DNA from: Phytophthora colocasiae | Taxonomy: Eukaryota > Oomycota > Peronosporomycetes > Peronosporales > Peronosporaceae | NCBI GenBank assembly: GCA_018806915.1 | Contig: JAGKQI010000098.1 | Coordinates: 2,046,001 to 2,110,000 of the forward strand | Direction: 5' to 3' | DNA length: 64,000 nucleotides | In this document: positions 60,071-64,000 of the stretch, in pieces | How positions within the stretch are numbered: position 1 is the first letter of the stretch | Layout: each line of letters starts with the position of its first letter | Translations under genes and position numbers: made by a program | The notes under the pieces: generated by a model | The model's input: the letters and a program-made list of their open reading frames with translations, nothing else | Told to the model about the DNA's origin: nothing | Databases searched by the model: none

Positions 60071-61783
60071 CTACACCTTAGAGTTTTGCATGGCGTCATC
60101 GTCCGAAGCCTTCCAGCATGTATCACACATACAGGTGAACCACGTTTCATCGCCGTAATGTACTGTGATCTGGGCGCCCGCCTTCACGTCCTTTAGCATT
60201 CGCACAAGCACCTTCACATCGACTCCATTTCGCACCTCGACGAACGCAGCATTGGCGTCGCAGGAATGACTAATGAATCGCATCATTGACCCGCATCGCA
60301 GCGCATCCACGTACACGTATTTCTTCCGCGCAGACTTGGTATGCATCAGCAAAGTGTAGCCACTGTTTTGTTTAACAGCCACGGGCGGCTGTCCAGGCAC
60401 AACAGCATCGTATTCGCTCAATTCACCCGTATACTCACCCACAATATCGCCAACGTCCATATCGGCGGTCGTGTACACGCTCAGGCCCACTCGTTCAGTG
60501 TTGAACAGCTTGAGGGTCTCTCGTACACGTGGCGTGTTGCTGCATAGAGCCCCCAGCTTACACGAACTTGGCGTACAGAAGACAGCGGCGACGGCGTTGT
60601 CGCACGTGTCGATAAAGCAGTCACCTTCGCAGCGACACTCGCCGAAGTCCCCCAAGTCCGGAAACACAATATCGTTCGCTACACTGGTCTCGATTCGCTG
60701 CACACCCTCTGGCCACGGCACTTCTGCGTGAGCGAATCTTGGATCGTGGGCTGCGGGACTGTACGCCTTCCTTCTTTCATGCAAATCAACCAATCGCAGC
60801 CTAATAGCGGGCATCGCAAGAAGGTTCTTCATCTTTATCGCAGACACCGTGTGCGCGTGGTGAATTTGGGTCCCGCTGCGGGTGATCGCACACTTCCGTT
60901 GATCACGGCGCTTGCGTGACCGGCTGACATGCCATTCACCCGCTCGGCGTTTCTTCTGGTGCCGGATTCGAGCGCGAGCATAACGATTCGGGATGCTGCT
61001 CAGGTACTCCTTTGCGTCCAGAAGCTCAGCGTCCGTCGGAGTCGGTCCAGGCTCTGAAACATCACCACTGTCAGATGCTGTACCAGACGACGTCACTAAA
61101 TCGATCACGACACCCTTACGCGTAGGCGGCACGTCGGATTCCTCGCTCCTAGTAGACGTAGAATCTTCATTGACACCGGTCGTGCTGCTGCTGCATCCGC
61201 TGAGATAGGTTACTGAGGTGCTGGACGTCGTGGTGATGACCAATGGCGGCAGTGCTTCACTATCTCCAACTCTGATCGTCCCTGCACTGTCTCGCGTGGA
61301 AACCTCACGTCAAGATGTTAGCACTTGATGGGCTGATTCAAAAGCCCCGCGAACAATAGCTGCCAGTGCTGAATTGAGAGTGCTGGACTTGGTTGGTGCA
61401 TCGAACGTTCCATCTACGAGCTTGTACGTCCGGAGCTTCCGCCACTTGGCAGTGCTAGGCTCCACACTCTTGCCCGACATGTCTGCTGTGCGGCGCATTA
61501 AATTGTCCAGTGGAAGGAGCTCTTCTGTATCCAAGCGCGCTGGGTAGAGGTCGTCTTGGCTGTCAATCCGTACTACCACGGCAGACCGATGTCCTCGCTT
61601 GTCACCACACACAAACGCTCGAGAAAAATACTCGATCTTGTCGCCAGCTCTGAGGGTCTCCTCAGGCAGCTCTGCTGCAGACAGTCCCGGCATCCTGACT
61701 TCGCGCGTGCTGGGCGTCCACGCGTCCACGCGATAGATGAGACGATAGGTGGCCGACGAGAAGTGAGCTTGCTCGATGGTCAT
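60071..61783 (-). CDS. SET-domain methyltransferase interrupted by one in-frame TGA
   Basis: Reading from ATG 61783, an N-terminal region of about 157 residues (YRLIYRVDAWTPSTREVRMP, KIEYFSRAFVCGDKRGHRS) ends at TGA 61310-61312. The same frame then continues to 60071. The second part has a Cys-rich pre-SET/AWS-like cluster (CRCEGDCFIDTCDNA, CTPSSCKLGALC) and a SET domain (VGDIVGEYTGELSEYD, MMRFISHSCDANAAF, QITVHYGDETWF). A post-SET CMCDTCW follows. It has no ATG of its own before the Cys cluster except deep inside. Such proteins methylate lysines, mostly on histones. The stop could be a nonsense change, a readthrough site (TGA C) or lie in an intron I could not place. It lies among transposons and may belong to a repeated oomycete SET family. 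Confidence 0.7.
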
Positions 61784-62844
61784 CAGCAAGAACTATAGCG
61801 TGGACCACACATTCCATAGTACATTCACCTCACCTTCAAGCAACATCTTAGCTGCACGATTTCTGACCTGCGACGCAGCCAGGATTGTACGACAAGGCCA
61901 GGGCACATAGTGCACTGGCCATGTCGTTTTGTGTTCAAATCCTACCAGGATGTGTTGTGTTTGTCAGATTTTCAAATGTGTTTTTAACGTTATCTCTGTC
62001 CGCAGAGGGGGCTTCTGCGGTGTCGTATGGTGACTTGCGTCCTGCCAAATGTCTCGAGCCGCTGATGTCAGCCAACTCAGTTCCAGGCAACTAGGTAGTT
62101 TCACACAATTTCTATTTGCCATCGTAAAACATACTGGACAGTTCGATATGTACATGATGCCGGTATTTTTTATTACTGCGTTTCTGAATAGAATTTACGA
62201 AAAACATCGGGCGAGCGAACCTTTTGCTTTTGTCCACACTTTTCCAATCCGTTTCGACAAAGCTTTTTTCGTTTAGTTGATTACAGTTCTCCTTTTGCTT
62301 CTGCCACTAAAAACTTATGAACAAGAAATCGCTGAAACCAATGTATAGGAAATCCAAATTCGAGTAGGCGGATCGAAACGAGATGTCGAAGGTTTTACCA
62401 ACTACAGCCTTATCAACAGTGTTGATTCAACATCACTATCAACTGCATTGGGATAGACGAATTGACAATGTCTGCGAAAAAATCCTAGCGCCGCTCGTTT
62501 CACGAAAGTGTATATCGTTTCGGAGTCTCCACGTTGAATGAAAAGCAATTGTCATTAATGAGAAGCATCTTTAGCTCATTCCTACTTGAAAGTAAGAATA
62601 GAAGTAGTACCGTCAATCTTAATGCCGCTGAGAAAAAGTTTGTTTCGTGGAGCCCATGGCGATTGCCACATCACATCTAGTGCTGAACACGAGAAGAAGC
62701 CGTTGCCGAAAGAAAAAAAGTGGATATGTGCTAATTAAATTGACGTCAATTCATGATGCTTTCACTCACAGTGGTGCAGCAGAAAAGAGATAGACTCAGG
62801 ATCCACTCATGTCCAAAATCCAAATTTTTTTTCGATTATGCTGC
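61784..62844. other. 1.06-kb region without a recognised gene
   Basis: Upstream of the SET gene. AT-rich in its right half (62100-62750). Only short open frames with no coding character. The last about 60 bp (62759-62820) belong to the AA17 relic promoter. No transposon end recognised. Confidence 0.4.
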
Positions 62845-63075
62845 AATATCGCAGCAACTTCCGCCTTCGTCTTCGCTTTCATTACGTTAGCCAGTCCAGC
62901 GTAGCCGGTCATGAGAAGCCAAGTCTTAACTCTACAAATTCGTGAATTACCCGAATACAGTGTTGAACGCTGCAGCATTCTGACGTCAAAGTACACATGG
63001 CTAAAAGAGTTTCTACTCACTAGACAATGCATGAGTAAAGGCATCGTAGCAGTGCCGCAGACTACCAGAGCTTTT
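62845..63075 (+). pseudogene. AA17 LPMO relic
   Basis: Aligned by eye with the copy at 63730: the signal-peptide stretch GCAGCAACTTCCGCC is followed by a diverged copy of the rest (62851-62930). About 100 bp is then missing. AAATTCGTGAATTACCCG, AACGCTGCAGCATTC, AAAGAGTTTCTACTCACTAG and ATGAGTAAAGGC follow in the family order. The ATG is lost and several stops are present. Upstream, 62759-62812 matches the promoter of the AA17 copy at 56510: CTTTCACTCACA, GCAGCAG and GGATCCACTCATG occur in the same order, so promoter and gene were duplicated together. Confidence 0.82.
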
Positions 63076-63729
63076 ATCTCGGGTTCCATTTCTTTAAGAA
63101 GTTGAATCGGCATTGTTTGTTCAGCATACATGTACATGTACTATAGCGTATTAACTCCTCCCACACATACTTTTTGAAAAACTATAAACTATATCGGGAT
63201 AGATATTTAGCTTAGATATTATTCAAGAATACGTGCCCAAAGGTACCATTGTGCTAAACCCCACAAATTTGGTTGTCAGCACTGCACGTTGCTAGTTTAC
63301 CGAAAAGTTTTTTTTTTTCTTCTTACGAACATTTCAATGATTTTGCGTGGTAACTCACTTCATACTTCTACAGTAGTAGTAGTATTTGAAGAAATCAGCG
63401 GTAACTGTTTCAGTAGAAGCAAGGATACATCGAGTGAACTCTGCGTTGTGTGCATGTACAGCAGGACCTCGTAAGTTCCAGTAGAACCAACTTACGCTGC
63501 GTTTTATCCAAGGATTTGGTGGGATGCAATAACACCGTGAAAGCACAGCTCCTCTACCCATACGGACAGTAAAAGCAGATCGTAAGAAAAACGAGTAAAG
63601 GAGGTCGTCAAGTATTTGTGACTACGTGTACCGTAATCTACGATGATTCAGCAACGATCACTCAATAGCCAAGCGATTCCATCAAACCAAGCTTTTTCAT
63701 TCTCAAATTTACAACAACCGTCAAGGCCT
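63076..63729. promoter_or_regulatory. Upstream region of the second AA17 gene
   Basis: 654 bp between the relic and ATG 63730. Contains a GTAGTAGTAGTA microsatellite (63374-63385), a 12-T run near 63310, and an AT-rich block. The promoter words shared by the other two AA17 copies were not found here. No gene seen. Confidence 0.4.
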
Positions 63730-64000
63730 ATGTTCGCAGCAACTTCCGCCGTTATCTTCGTTTTCGCCACGTTAACTACTTCCAGTGTTGACGCTCATGG
63801 GACACTGTCCAAGCCTGGTCTCAAGTTCACGGGTGAAGGTTACGGCGGTAACTTCGCTGCTTTGGTGCCCATGACCGCTCTTACGCCTCAACAAGGCGAC
63901 AAATTTACAAACTACCCGGATGCAGGACTGAATGCTGCGGCATTCGGAAAGTCGTTCAAGGCGTCAAAATACACATCGTTGAAGGAGTTTCTGCTCGCTA
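63730..64000 (+). CDS. AA17 LPMO, 5' part, runs off the window
   Basis: From ATG 63730, 90 codons in frame to the window edge. Signal peptide of 22 residues (MFAATSAVIFVFATLTTSSV then DA), followed by the mature His1 of the histidine brace in HGTLSKPGLKFTG. The residues visible are almost the same as those of the interrupted copy at 56510 (one change seen, DA for NA before the cleavage). AA17 enzymes are copper monooxygenases acting on pectin, secreted during infection. No defect is visible in this part. With the interrupted copy 7.5 kb away and the relic 0.9 kb upstream, it forms a small AA17 cluster. It may be the functional member. Confidence 0.9.
   Translation, partial: MFAATSAVIFVFATLTTSSVDAHGTLSKPGLKFTGEGYGGNFAALVPMTALTPQQGDKFTNYPDAGLNAAAFGKSFKASKYTSLKEFLLA

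Overview
The window looks like nuclear DNA of a plant-pathogenic oomycete, most likely Phytophthora or a close relative. The evidence is an elicitin-like secreted protein, AA17 pectin-cleaving LPMO genes, short introns of roughly 40-90 bp with GTACGT/GTAAGT donors, compact gene spacing, flagellar genes expected of a zoospore maker, and an oomycete-style mix of Ty3 LTR, piggyBac, hAT, Tc1/mariner and Mutator elements. No ribosomal RNA, tRNA or CRISPR array was recognised.

Layout. 1-486: 3' end of a winged-helix-like gene (+). 638-6122: a five-exon Trf4-type nucleotidyltransferase (-). 6225-7729: an amino-acid transporter (-). 7887-15800 is a rearranged, transposon-rich zone. It holds a broken mitochondrial carrier (copy 1) split by a hAT element with a perfect 8-bp target duplication. 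Next comes an intact Fanzor (eukaryotic TnpB relative, RNA-guided nuclease family). After it lies the 3' half of a second carrier copy, joined in frame to a piggyBac transposase whose right end (GGG/TTAA) touches the 3' end of the mitochondrial IF2 gene (15797-17778, -). 18478-19510 is the intact carrier (copy 3).

19588-49745 is ordinary gene-dense sequence: NudE-like coiled coil, elicitin-like protein, RCC1 protein, PDZ/PH protein, ZNHIT2-like protein, CFAP300, inositol 5-phosphatase, rotatin, a Mis18BP1/KNL2-like centromere protein, a membrane aspartic protease, a four-PDZ protein and a FYVE protein with WH2-like C-terminal motifs. Several belong to centriole, cilium and centromere biology (CFAP300, rotatin, KNL2, NudE). 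A 395-bp intergenic tandem duplication sits at 43075-43866.

50419-64000 is again accessory sequence. An AA17 LPMO gene is interrupted by a complete Ty3/gypsy retrotransposon with identical 216-bp LTRs and a 5-bp target duplication. It is followed by a decayed Tc1/mariner element with perfect 30-bp inverted repeats, an intact Mutator-like transposase, a SET-domain gene broken by one in-frame TGA, an AA17 relic, and the 5' part of a further AA17 gene that runs off the window.

Intron and exon positions were inferred by hand from splice consensus, reading phase and protein similarity. Family assignments come from motif recognition, not database searches.
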